From positions 124,001 through 188,000 of the forward strand of contig NZ_CAJQYY010000008.1 in assembly GCF_907164575.1 (NCBI RefSeq): a stretch of 64,000 nt of DNA, read 5' to 3'. Shown one piece after another: positions 51,938-61,844 of the stretch. The stretch's first letter is position 1; every line of letters begins with the position of its first letter. The DNA comes from Paraburkholderia gardini. GTDB taxonomy: Bacteria > Pseudomonadota > Gammaproteobacteria > Burkholderiales > Burkholderiaceae. Position numbers and translations under genes: made by a program. The notes below the pieces were generated by a model that was not told the DNA's origin, searched no databases, and worked only from the letters and a program-made list of their open reading frames with translations.

Positions 51938-52624
51938 ATGAACCGATCTGCCGCCAGAATCATCAACGAATATGGACCCTTTCCGGGCGTCGACGCCGTG
52001 CATGGTGTGTCATACGACGGCCAGCAGGTCTGGATTGCTACCGGCCGCACGCTGACCGCGCTCGATCCGGCGAACGGAAAGACGCTGCGCTCGATCGATG
52101 TCGCCGCGGACGCCGGAACGGCGTATGACGGCCAGCATCTGTTCCAGATTGCCGCAGGCCGCATCCAGAAAATCGATCCGCGGACTGGCCGTGTGCTGGC
52201 TACGATTCCAGCGCCTGGCGACGGCAATGATTCCGGGCTCACCTGGGCCGAAGGGTCGCTCTGGGTCGGGCAGTACCGGGACCGCAAGATTCATCAGATC
52301 GATCCGGAAACAGGGGAGATTCTTCGCACGATCGAATCCGGGCGCTTCGTCACGGGCGTCACGTGGGTCGACGGAGAGCTCTGGCACGGCACCTGGGAAG
52401 ACGACACGAGCGACCTGAGGCGAGTCGATCCTCGAACCGGAGAGGTCCTGGAAACGCTCGATATGCCACATGGCGTGTTCGTGTCGGGGCTCGAATCCAA
52501 TGGCGGCGACCAGTTCTTCTGCGGAGGCGCGAGCAGCGGGAAGGTGCTGGCCGTTCGCCGTCCCGGACGCGCTCCCGCCGAGGGCCGCGACGCCGGGATT
52601 CCGGCCGGTTCCACGAGCGAATGA
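51938..52624 (+). CDS. Beta-propeller (YncE/glutamine-cyclotransferase-like) protein
   Basis: 228 residues without a signal peptide. Repeated blade motifs: VWIATGRTLTALDPANGKTLRSIDV, LFQIAAGRIQKIDPRTGRVLATIPA, LWVGQYRDRKIHQIDPETGEILRTIES and LWHGTWEDDTSDLRRVDPRTGEVLETLDM. About five blades, shorter than full seven-bladed members. It follows the regulator by 9 bp and is likely co-transcribed. Role unknown. Confidence 0.85.
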   Translation: MNRSAARIINEYGPFPGVDAVHGVSYDGQQVWIATGRTLTALDPANGKTLRSIDVAADAGTAYDGQHLFQIAAGRIQKIDPRTGRVLATIPAPGDGNDSGLTWAEGSLWVGQYRDRKIHQIDPETGEILRTIESGRFVTGVTWVDGELWHGTWEDDTSDLRRVDPRTGEVLETLDMPHGVFVSGLESNGGDQFFCGGASSGKVLAVRRPGRAPAEGRDAGIPAGSTSE

Positions 52625-52787
52625 TCGAAGCTGTTCGCGCGGGGTGAAGTGGGCCGCGAAGGTTCGGTTATGCGGGCGGCTTTTGACTACAACGAGTTTT
52701 CGCGGAACAGACTCAGGCGCCTCGCCTGCTGATTCCGGCATTGTCGATACACCGTGTCGCTCAGAACTCTCCAGCCGTTTAAACACG

Positions 52788-52828
52788 TTGAAACCCCGTC
52801 GCAAAACGTATATACTTGTTTATACGTT
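52788..52828 (+). promoter_or_regulatory. mazEF-type promoter with overlapping operator
   Basis: TTGAAA (52788-52793), a 17-bp spacer and TATACT (52811-52816) form a near-consensus promoter. An inverted repeat, AACGTATA (52805-52812) and TATACGTT (52821-52828), overlaps the -10 box, as expected for autorepression by the antitoxin or toxin-antitoxin complex. Confidence 0.75.
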
Positions 52829-52844
52829 AATGGGGGGCGGCATC

Positions 52845-53099
52845 ATGGCAAAATCAGCAACGCTCACGATTCAGCAGTGGGGGAACAGCCTGGCTGTCCG
52901 CATTCCGGCTGCTGTCGCACGCTCGGCGCATTTCGAGGTCGGTCAGGAGGTTGAGGTGACGACTGAGGAGGTTGGTGTGACGGTGAAGCCTGTTGGTCCG
53001 CGTAAGCTCACGCTCGCGGAGAAGCTGGCACAGTTTGATCCGGCAAAGCACGGCGGTGAGGCGATGGCAACGGGTCGCGTTGGTGCGGAGGTGTTTTGA
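52845..53099 (+). CDS. mazE: MazE-type antitoxin (AbrB/SpoVT fold)
   Basis: 84 residues. The N-terminal swapped-hairpin DNA-binding domain (LTIQQWGNSLAVRIPAAVARSAHFEVGQEVEVTTEEVGVTVKP) is followed by the toxin-neutralising tail (KLTLAEKLAQFDPAKHGGEAM). ATG at 52845 with GGGGGGCGG upstream; an in-frame ATG 15 bases earlier is possible. Its stop overlaps the toxin start. The labile antidote of a type II module and probable autorepressor. Confidence 0.92.
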   Translation: MAKSATLTIQQWGNSLAVRIPAAVARSAHFEVGQEVEVTTEEVGVTVKPVGPRKLTLAEKLAQFDPAKHGGEAMATGRVGAEVF

Positions 53100-53461
53100 T
53101 AGCGGCAGCTTTGTGGGCGCCTGATCGCCGCGACATTATCTGGATTGATTGCAACCCGCAGGTCGGTCGCGAGATGAGGGATTTGCACTCGATGCTGGTC
53201 CTTTCACCCAGGCAGTTCAACGAGCGAACAGGTATCGTCATTGGGCTTCCAATGACGACTGCCGGGTTCAATGACACGAATCCGTTCGCCATCAAGTTTC
53301 AGGGGCCGAAAAACGTCACGAGCTACGTGCTTGGGCACCAACCCAAATCGTTTGACTGGCGAGCACGGGGAGCGAAGGCGCATCCGTGGAAGCGTGTGCC
53401 GGATGAAGTGTTCGCCGCTGCATGCGAGCAGTTGAATCAGATTATCGCGATTTGCAGCTAG
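53096..53461 (+). CDS. mazF: MazF-type endoribonuclease toxin
   Basis: 121 residues from a TTG start overlapping the mazE stop (TTGA). MazF/PemK fold: WAPDRRDIIWIDCNPQVGREMRD, then LVLSPRQFNERTGIVIGLPMTT and a C-terminal VPDEVFAAACEQLNQIIAI. Family members cut mRNA at short specific sequences. The usual RP before ALVLSP is replaced (LHSMLVLSP). The stop is followed directly, in the same frame, by an AraC-family remnant. Confidence 0.92.
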   Translation: MIAAALWAPDRRDIIWIDCNPQVGREMRDLHSMLVLSPRQFNERTGIVIGLPMTTAGFNDTNPFAIKFQGPKNVTSYVLGHQPKSFDWRARGAKAHPWKRVPDEVFAAACEQLNQIIAICS

Positions 53462-53863
53462 GATCGGGACGACTCTCGCTACCTGCTTGCCGACATACGC
53501 TCCTCGCAGGCGCCGTACATTATCCCCAATCATCTGGCGCAGGCCGATCCGCTCATCCTGCGCTTCGAGCGGTGGGCGCGAGACCATCTCAAGGCAGGGT
53601 TCTCGCTGCAGGAAGCCGCCAGCGCGCTGGCGACGAGCGCACGGTCATTGCAACGCCGGTGCCAGGAGGTGCTCGGCAAATCGCCGCTTGCCTACTTTCA
53701 GGACCTGCGTGTCGAGCATGCGCAGTCTCTCCTCCATGGCAGCGGCCTTGGCCTCGACGCCATCGCAGCCGAGGTCGGGTACGTCGACGGAGCAACGTTG
53801 CGGACCCTCCTGCGCCAACGACCTGGAAGAGGAGTGCGCGATCTTCGTGCCGATCTGCGCTGA
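53462..53863 (+). pseudogene. AraC-family (GlxA-type) regulator, 5' end missing
   Basis: Directly after the mazF stop, in the same frame, an open frame without a start encodes the C-terminal DNA-binding domain of an AraC/GlxA regulator: FERWARDHLKAGFSLQEAASALATSARSLQRRCQEVLGKSPLAYFQDLRVEHAQSLLHGSGLGLDAIAAEVGYVDGATLRTLLRQ, ending at 53863. The N-terminal amidotransferase-like domain (about 200 residues) is missing. The gene was probably cut when the toxin-antitoxin DNA arrived (inference). Confidence 0.75.
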
Positions 53864-54207
53864 TCGTCGAGCAACATGCGCAGCGCACCTGCATTTCATC
53901 TTCCGTCAACTCGAGCAGCCAGGGGTCAAGCCTGATGTCATGAAAGTGTAGCGAGCGGGGCGCCATTCAAGGTCACAACGGTCGGTGCCCTGGCTCCACG
54001 AAGCAGGCGATGGTGCTGGTCCAGATCAAGGGGGAGATATCGTATATCGGACGGGTGCCCTAAAAGGGGTGGATCCGCGCAAGTGATCCGGATTTCAACG
54101 TCACGCAAAGCCGGCAGAAGAGATGATGCACAGGATTGGAGCCGTACTTAGGTAATGAAAATGTATATACTTGGTAAGTATGTGACGTAACTGGGGGAGG
54201 ATAGCCT
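53864..54207. other. Gene-free stretch between AraC remnant and parDE-like locus
   Basis: 344 bp with lower GC than the core genes. It contains the probable parDE promoter/operator near its right end (54163-54181). A duplicate-like motif, TACTTAGGTAAT (54145-54156), precedes it. No gene is supported in the rest. Confidence 0.5.
54163..54181. promoter_or_regulatory. Operator/promoter core of the parDE-like locus
   Basis: ATACTT-GGT-AAGTAT (54167-54181) is a perfect inverted repeat overlapping a TATACT -10-like box (54166-54171). The core GTATATACTTG is shared with the mazEF promoter at 52808-52818. Position before the antitoxin gene suits autoregulation. Confidence 0.55.
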
Positions 54208-54486
54208 ATGTCGAAAGAAGCCGTTTTTACGATGAAACTCGAAGCTGAGTTGCGCGAGGAGTTCATGGCCGAAGCTGAAGCAATGCACCGACCGGCCTCG
54301 CAGGTGTTGCGCGAATTGATGCGTGAATTCGTGCAACGTCAACGTGCGGTTCGCGAATACGACGGGTTCCTGAACAGTAAGGTAGACGCCGCCCGCGTTT
54401 CGCTGCGGGCCGGGCGCGGTCGCTCGAATGAAGAGGTCGAGGCCAGGTTTGCGAAACGGCGCGCAAGCGTCGCAAGCAAAGCATGA
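54208..54486 (+). CDS. ParD/RHH-like antitoxin
   Basis: 92 residues with GGGGGAGG upstream. A ribbon-helix-helix-type N-terminus (EAVFTMKLEAELREEFMAEAEAMHRPASQVLRELMREFV) and a charged C-terminal tail likely to wrap the toxin (LRAGRGRSNEEVEARFAKRRASVAS). It overlaps the toxin gene by 4 bp (ATGA). Antitoxin and likely autorepressor. Confidence 0.85.
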   Translation: MSKEAVFTMKLEAELREEFMAEAEAMHRPASQVLRELMREFVQRQRAVREYDGFLNSKVDAARVSLRAGRGRSNEEVEARFAKRRASVASKA

Positions 54487-54776
54487 GGGTTGTCTGGACC
54501 CCGGAAGCCGAACAGGATCGGGATGACGTGTGGGAGTACATCGCGGCCGATAGCGTGTCTGCCGCTGCGCGGATGGACGAATTGTTCAGCGACGCTGCCG
54601 CGCAGTTGGCTGATTTTCCCGAGTTGGGGCGTCCCGGCAAGATCCCCGGCACTCATGAACTGATTCCGCACGAAAACTACCGGCTTGTGTATCAGATCGA
54701 GGGCGGCACCGTGTGGATGCTGGCATTGGTCCATATCGCCCGGTTGTGGCCGCCATTGCTGAAGAATTTGCCATGA
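54483..54776 (+). CDS. RelE/ParE-superfamily toxin
   Basis: 97 residues. ParE/RelE fold: RVVWTPEAEQDRDDVWEYIAADSVSAAARMDELF, FPELGRPGKIPGTHELIPHENYRLVYQIEGGTVWMLALVHIARLWPP. The HxxY...W pattern and the ending with HIARLWPP are ParE-like. ParE members inhibit gyrase, RelE members cut mRNA on ribosomes; the sequence does not decide. Coupled to the antitoxin. Beyond it, 54777-55037 holds only a 32-codon frame overlapping the stop, of doubtful value. Confidence 0.88.
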   Translation: MRVVWTPEAEQDRDDVWEYIAADSVSAAARMDELFSDAAAQLADFPELGRPGKIPGTHELIPHENYRLVYQIEGGTVWMLALVHIARLWPPLLKNLP

Positions 54777-55037
54777 TGAAGAATCCCCCCGCCCTGGCGA
54801 GCTATTGCGCGAAGACGTATTGGCGCCGCCTTGAAAAACCGGACTATTTCAACGATTTATCGCCGTCCTGAGACGCAGTAAGCATCCGCTCCACATACCG
54901 CGCAATTATGTTGAGTCTGCCCGGAGACGCTTGCACAGCAAGGCAGAGGCGTGGGAAGTGTGCGCGTATACCGTCAGAAACACCGTCATGTCACGCGGGC
55001 TGCAGCGAGACGTTACTAGATGATGACGCGACGATCC

Positions 55038-55559
55038 TTACTTCTGTTTGCCTGGTGCTGCCGGCATGAGCAACCGCCGAGCGTCCTTGAGCAACAGAAG
55101 CAGTAACTTTTCTTGCACCGGCGAAGCTTCAAATCCGAAACGCAGATAGAAGCGCTCTGCATCCACATCGATCGGGTGTGTTAGCAGCGCACGAACTCCG
55201 GCTTGTTCCGAAATGGCGACGGTACGGCGGATTGCGTCTTGTAGCATGCCAATCCCGATGCCACGCCCATGGTCCTGCATTGCTACCGCCAGCCGAGCCA
55301 GGATGACAACAGGAATTGGGTAACCTCCCATTCCTTTGCGTACCCGGTCGGGCGCCTCCAAGGTGTCGATCTGCCCTACAGCCAGGCTGTAATACCCTGC
55401 GAGACGGTGACGGTCGGTGACGACGAAGGTCTTGGCTGAACCGCTCGCTTGAGCCTGGCGCGCGTGGCGCAGGAGCCAGTCGTTCAGGCCGGGTTTGCCG
55501 CAATCGAAGTCTTCCAATACATGGTTTGCACTCAGTGCTTGCGGTGGGGACGGCGGCAT
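55038..55559 (-). CDS. TacT-like GNAT toxin
   Basis: 173 residues from the ATG at 55559, which overlaps the antitoxin stop as TGATG with GGGAG six bases upstream. GNAT fold: DFDCGKPGLNDWLLRHARQAQASGSAKTFVVTD, GYYSLAVGQ, PVVILARLAVAMQDHGRGIGIGMLQDAIRRT (acetyl-CoA loop), and VDAERFYLRFGFEASP. TacT-type toxins acetylate aminoacyl-tRNA and block translation. Partnered with the DUF1778 gene immediately upstream. Confidence 0.93.
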   Translation of the reverse strand: MPPSPPQALSANHVLEDFDCGKPGLNDWLLRHARQAQASGSAKTFVVTDRHRLAGYYSLAVGQIDTLEAPDRVRKGMGGYPIPVVILARLAVAMQDHGRGIGIGMLQDAIRRTVAISEQAGVRALLTHPIDVDAERFYLRFGFEASPVQEKLLLLLLKDARRLLMPAAPGKQK

Positions 55560-55834
55560 CAGTTCTCCCAAGGCGTCGTTCGGGAGAACAACTCCTTCAA
55601 GCCCACGTTGTCTTGCGCCGGCCGATCCAGCATGTCAAGCAGTGCTTGCGACTGGCTTTTGGTTATGAGGAACAAACGCTGGTCAAGCAAGGTTCGTTCG
55701 GCAACTTGGCAGGCACTATCGAGAATGAAATCGGTCATTGATTTGTGTGCGATCTCGGCTGCGCGGCGCAGCACCGCTTCCTGCTGCGGCGTGGCTCGCA
55801 AGCCCAGACGGGCGGAACGAGTAGTCGTGCTCAT
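55559..55834 (-). CDS. DUF1778 (TacA-like) ribbon-helix-helix antitoxin
   Basis: 91 residues; AGGAGGG precedes the ATG. N-terminal RHH (RSARLGLRATPQQEAVLRRAAEIAHKSMTDFILDSA), then a toxin-binding tail (FLITKSQSQALLDMLDRPAQDNVGLKELFSRTTPW). It neutralises the adjacent GNAT toxin and probably autoregulates through the inverted repeat at 55856-55883. Confidence 0.93.
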   Translation of the reverse strand: MSTTTRSARLGLRATPQQEAVLRRAAEIAHKSMTDFILDSACQVAERTLLDQRLFLITKSQSQALLDMLDRPAQDNVGLKELFSRTTPWEN

Positions 55835-55855
55835 GAGAAATTCCCTCCTTCAGAT

Positions 55856-55900
55856 GTACGTCATGTTAGCACAGTAGACGTACGCGTGTATTTTGACGTA
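55856..55900. promoter_or_regulatory. Operator upstream of the tacAT-like locus
   Basis: GTACGTC (55856-55862) and GACGTAC (55877-55883) are 7-bp inverted arms with a 14-bp spacer; a third copy, GACGTAG (55895-55901), lies 18 bp further. RHH antitoxins often bind such short repeated sites. The region is shared with the divergent DUF6933 gene. Confidence 0.5.
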
Positions 55901-55915
55901 GGATCGCCTTTTTTC

Positions 55916-56416
55916 TTGTTCTACCTTCACTGTACGCAGAAGCTGCTCAAGCGTCTGAACCCCGAAGTGGTCGAGATCGGAAGAAGCACCACGACGCTCG
56001 GCAACTGGTACGCAACTGTTTTGCCATGGAAGCCGCAGATTGCAATGCTTGTGAACGAGCGAACGCTCGTGCCGGCGCTGATGCCATTGGCCCCGGCAGC
56101 GGACCTGACCAAGAGATTCCCCGGGGCTCTGGCAGACATACTGGCCGCTCACGGCGTACCGGATTCATTCATCGAGTCGGAAATATCCCAAATGCAGGCC
56201 ATCAAGTACGCCAGGACGCAAAACCGCAGCATTGTCGGGATCATGACGCAGTTTGCATATCTCGCCGAAGCGTACCGTGTCGGCGATAAGAACAACGACC
56301 TCATTGCACTGTCGCTAAGGCTGGCGCACACGCCATGTAGCCCGCTTTACAAGGGGCCGGTCTTTCCGGACAGGGCTTTGAAAGAGCTGACGGGCGATAG
56401 AGGCGCGGTCGCTTGA
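55916..56416 (+). CDS. DUF6933 family protein
   Basis: About 166 residues. The start is uncertain: a TTG at 55916 (AGGA 12 bases upstream) fits the family's N-terminus (LHCTQKLLKRL). Features: STTTLGNWYATVLPWKPQIAMLVNERTLVPALMPLAPAADLTKRFPGALADIL, the usual pattern of this small soluble family of unknown function, whose members often lie near mobile or defence genes. It precedes the helicase-C_3-like gene by 136 bp on the same strand. Confidence 0.75.
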   Translation: MFYLHCTQKLLKRLNPEVVEIGRSTTTLGNWYATVLPWKPQIAMLVNERTLVPALMPLAPAADLTKRFPGALADILAAHGVPDSFIESEISQMQAIKYARTQNRSIVGIMTQFAYLAEAYRVGDKNNDLIALSLRLAHTPCSPLYKGPVFPDRALKELTGDRGAVA

Positions 56417-56552
56417 TTGCGCTCTATCGCGCGCGTATTCCTGTTCGATCGGACCGGAGGGCAGCCCGGTAGCGGCGACCACCGACCAGCTGACGGTCGG
56501 CGATAATGCCAGTCACCTGCTTTGCACCTGCCAGACCAAACCCACCATCGAT

Positions 56553-58316
56553 ATGTTGAACGACGTGCTCTTGCGCCTCACCGTGGACCAGCTGAAATCG
56601 CTTATGCGCTGGCTGCCTGATACGACGCTGACTGGAAAGAAAGACCAACTGATCGGGCAGATCCTGAAGAGTCTCGATGGCGATGGGCTGCGCGCGCTTT
56701 GGGATCGCCTGGACGATACGCAACGCATGGCTGTTGCCGAAGCTGCGTACGCTGAGCGAGGGGTCTTCGATGCGAAGCGGTTTCGAGCGAAATACGGGAG
56801 ATTGCCGGATTTCACCGTCGACGAGGGCGGCCGGCGCTATTCCTACCGCGGGCAGCCGACGGCGCTGGGTCTTTTCCTGTATTACGAGGCCGGTCGCTAC
56901 AGCTTGCCATTCGAACTCGGTGAACGGCTGCGCGGTTTCGTACATGAGCCTGCACCCGTTAGGCTGAGCCCGGTCGGCGCGCTGCCCGAAAAGATCGGCG
57001 AAAAACAGCTGACTGTGAGGCGTACGGAACTCGATGCATTGGTCGATCTTCCGGTTTTGCTGCGACTGGCGGACCAGGGGAAGGTTCAGACGAGCGAGAA
57101 AACGTCGCTGCCCGGAAGCGCTACGTTGCGGTTGCTGACGGAGCACCTTGCCAATGGGGATTTCTATCGGCCGGCCGGCGGTACCTCTGACCCGCGCACC
57201 GGTCCGCTCAAGGCGTTTTCTTGGCCGCTGCTGCTTCAGGCAGGAGGGCTGGTGCAACGAAACGGCAGCAAACTGGCTTTGAGTGTCGCTGGTCGAAAAG
57301 CGTTGACGTCCGCGCCAGCCATGGTCTTGAGAGCGATCTGGAACAAATGGCTGAAGACCAATCTGTTCGATGAATTTAGCCGCATCGATGTCATCAAGGG
57401 GCAAAAGTCCAAAGCGCGAGCGATGACCGCGGTAGCGCCGCGTCGTACTGTGATCAGTGAAGTGCTGAGGGACTGCCCGATCGGAGCCTGGGTCGGCGTT
57501 GACGACCTTTCCCGGTTCATGGAGGCGACTGGGCGTAAATTTGAAGTGGCGAATGATCCCTGGAGCCTTTATATCTGCGAACCGCAATACGGTAACTTGG
57601 GCCACGACGGTTACCACGACTGGTCAATTCTGCAGTTTCGATATCTTCTTTGCGTGCTGTTCGAGTACGCAGCGGCCCTCGGTGTGGTCGATGTCGCCTA
57701 TATTGAGCCCGCCGGCGTGCGTGACGACTATCGCGGGATGTGGGGGACCGACGACCTGGAATATCTGAGCCGCTACGATGGCCTGATGTATTTCCGCGTT
57801 AGCTCGCTCGGTGCATATTGCCTCGGACTGAACGACGAGTACGCGCCTCCTCCTGTTGTGCCGAGCGTCAAGCTTGCTGTGTTGCCGAGTTTGCAAGTGA
57901 ATGTCGTCGACGGACGGCTCTCAATCGACGAAATGCTGACGCTGGCTACGTGGGCAGAGGAACAGGCGGAAAATAGGTGGCGTCTGGACCTTCAAAGGGC
58001 CGTTGGTGCCATCGAGAAAGGGCTCGATATTGGCGAGCTTCGGGTGTTTCTCGAGGCACGAGAAGATCAACCGTTGCCTGAAACAGTGGAGTCGTTCTCA
58101 AAGGCTGCCGAGCAGCAGGGGAAAGCGCTCAAAGTCCTGGGAACCGTGCTACTGATTGATTGCGAGAACGAAAAGATCGCTTCGATGGTGGCGGATGCGA
58201 AGGAAGCAACTGGTCTGTGTCTACGCGCCGGCGAGCGGCAGCTGGTGGTCAGGCTTGAGCACGAGGAAAAATTTCGGAGCCTTGTCCGCAAGCTCGGGTT
58301 CGGCGTGACGGTCTGA
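56553..58316 (+). CDS. Helicase-associated (XPB/Ssl2-like, Helicase_C_3-type) protein lacking a helicase core
   Basis: 587 residues. The N-terminal ~60 residues (VDQLKSLMRWLPDTTLTGKKDQLIGQILKSL) look like a SAP-type or helicase-associated DNA-binding start. The C-terminal third (VKLAVLPSLQVNVVDGRLSIDEMLTLATWAEEQAENRWRLDLQRAVGAIEKGLDIGELRVFLEAREDQPLPETVESFSKAA) resembles the Helicase_C_3/XPB-associated module. No Walker A or DEAD/DEAH motif is present, so it is not a helicase itself. Composition is a little less GC-rich than the core genes. Function unknown; a DNA-repair or defence adaptor is possible. Confidence 0.6.
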   Translation: MLNDVLLRLTVDQLKSLMRWLPDTTLTGKKDQLIGQILKSLDGDGLRALWDRLDDTQRMAVAEAAYAERGVFDAKRFRAKYGRLPDFTVDEGGRRYSYRGQPTALGLFLYYEAGRYSLPFELGERLRGFVHEPAPVRLSPVGALPEKIGEKQLTVRRTELDALVDLPVLLRLADQGKVQTSEKTSLPGSATLRLLTEHLANGDFYRPAGGTSDPRTGPLKAFSWPLLLQAGGLVQRNGSKLALSVAGRKALTSAPAMVLRAIWNKWLKTNLFDEFSRIDVIKGQKSKARAMTAVAPRRTVISEVLRDCPIGAWVGVDDLSRFMEATGRKFEVANDPWSLYICEPQYGNLGHDGYHDWSILQFRYLLCVLFEYAAALGVVDVAYIEPAGVRDDYRGMWGTDDLEYLSRYDGLMYFRVSSLGAYCLGLNDEYAPPPVVPSVKLAVLPSLQVNVVDGRLSIDEMLTLATWAEEQAENRWRLDLQRAVGAIEKGLDIGELRVFLEAREDQPLPETVESFSKAAEQQGKALKVLGTVLLIDCENEKIASMVADAKEATGLCLRAGERQLVVRLEHEEKFRSLVRKLGFGVTV

Positions 58317-58420
58317 CATCTGCCACGCCGGGTTCAACGAAGCCGGGGGTTCCGAAGTCGCCCAATGGACGACTTGCACGCAGCGACAAAGCGGTTGCGC
58401 AGCGAGGGCAGCCGCAGCGG

Positions 58421-59050
58421 TTAGCTGCGCGCTATGGGTGACGCCGACGACAGTATTCTTTCGGTGTACCGCGCAATCAGATCGATTTCCAGATTGACCT
58501 TCGAACCCGCGCGCAGGTTCTTGAGCGTCGTCACTTCCACAGTGTGCGGAATCAGGTTGATCGAAAACTCGCAGCCGTCGTCGCGATCCTTGACCGAGTT
58601 CACCGTCAGGCTCACGCCGTTCACGGTAATCGACCCCTTGAATGCCAGATAGCGGCCGATGTCGCGCGGTGCGAGCACGCGCAGTTCATGCGATTCGCCA
58701 ACCGGCGCGAAATGCGTGACCGTGCCGAGGCCATCGACGTGCCCCGAAACGATATGACCGCCGAGGCGGTCATGCGCACGCAGCGCTTTCTCGAGATTCA
58801 CTTCGCCCGGTTCACCCAGGCCCGCGGTGCAATTCAGGCTTTCGCGCGACACGTCGACTTCGAACGAATGCGTGGTCTTTACAACGACCGTCATGCACGC
58901 ACCCTGAACGGTGATGCTGTCGCCGAGTTGCACGTCGTCGAGATCGAGCGCGCCGGCTTCGATGTTCAGGCGCACGCCCGCATCGCCATCGTTGCCGAGT
59001 GGCTTGACTGATTCAATGCGGCCCACGGCCGCGACGATTCCGGTAAACAT
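58421..59050 (-). CDS. ribE: Riboflavin synthase alpha chain
   Basis: 209 residues. Two lumazine-binding repeats: MFTGIVAAVGRIESV ... VQGACMTVV and the second from HIVSGHVDGLGTV ... FKGSITVNGVSLTVNSV. It converts two 6,7-dimethyl-8-ribityllumazine molecules to riboflavin and the aminouracil. It follows ribD by 32 bp on the same strand. In related genomes ribB-ribH-nusB are usually close downstream; here they resume 44 kb away at 14051. No FMN riboswitch consensus is visible upstream. Confidence 0.96.
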   Translation of the reverse strand: MFTGIVAAVGRIESVKPLGNDGDAGVRLNIEAGALDLDDVQLGDSITVQGACMTVVVKTTHSFEVDVSRESLNCTAGLGEPGEVNLEKALRAHDRLGGHIVSGHVDGLGTVTHFAPVGESHELRVLAPRDIGRYLAFKGSITVNGVSLTVNSVKDRDDGCEFSINLIPHTVEVTTLKNLRAGSKVNLEIDLIARYTERILSSASPIARS

Positions 59051-59082
59051 CGTGCTGGTTCCTTTGCGTGTATTCAGTGTGC

Positions 59083-60231
<1,149 letters not shown>

Positions 60232-60256
60232 CGGCGACGACTTGGGTAGAGGGGGT

Positions 60257-61576
<1,320 letters not shown>

Positions 61577-61844
61577 GAACGTTGGACCTGCTGAAAGTGA
61601 TCTGCCTGATCGTGAAGCACGCGCGGCTGGCGCACGGAAGCGCGGCGGTGCGCTCGCCGATGCTGGCGCCAGCGGCGGCTGGATGGTGACGAAATTGTAC
61701 CGGAGTCGCGTCGTTCAGGCCGGGCGCAGGGCAGGGACGGATCGCGAACGGCGCTTTTAGGCGTCGCGTACAATGCGCAGACACTGACCCCGTCGTTCCT
61801 GCCGCTCGCTGATTGCCCTGGCGGGCCGCCCCATCTGGATTTCC

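Noticed and set aside
54773..54871. A 32-codon frame overlapping the ParE-like stop
   Set aside because: No recognisable motif; position alone is not enough to call a gene.
56424..57617. A 397-codon minus-strand frame opposite the helicase-associated gene
   Set aside because: Gln/Arg-rich translation without domains; the plus frame has normal composition and fold-like patterns.
14052..58420. Integrative element with integrase, tRNA and attachment repeats
   Set aside because: No integrase, transposase or tRNA gene and no direct repeats at the two edges found by eye; only an accessory block is claimed.
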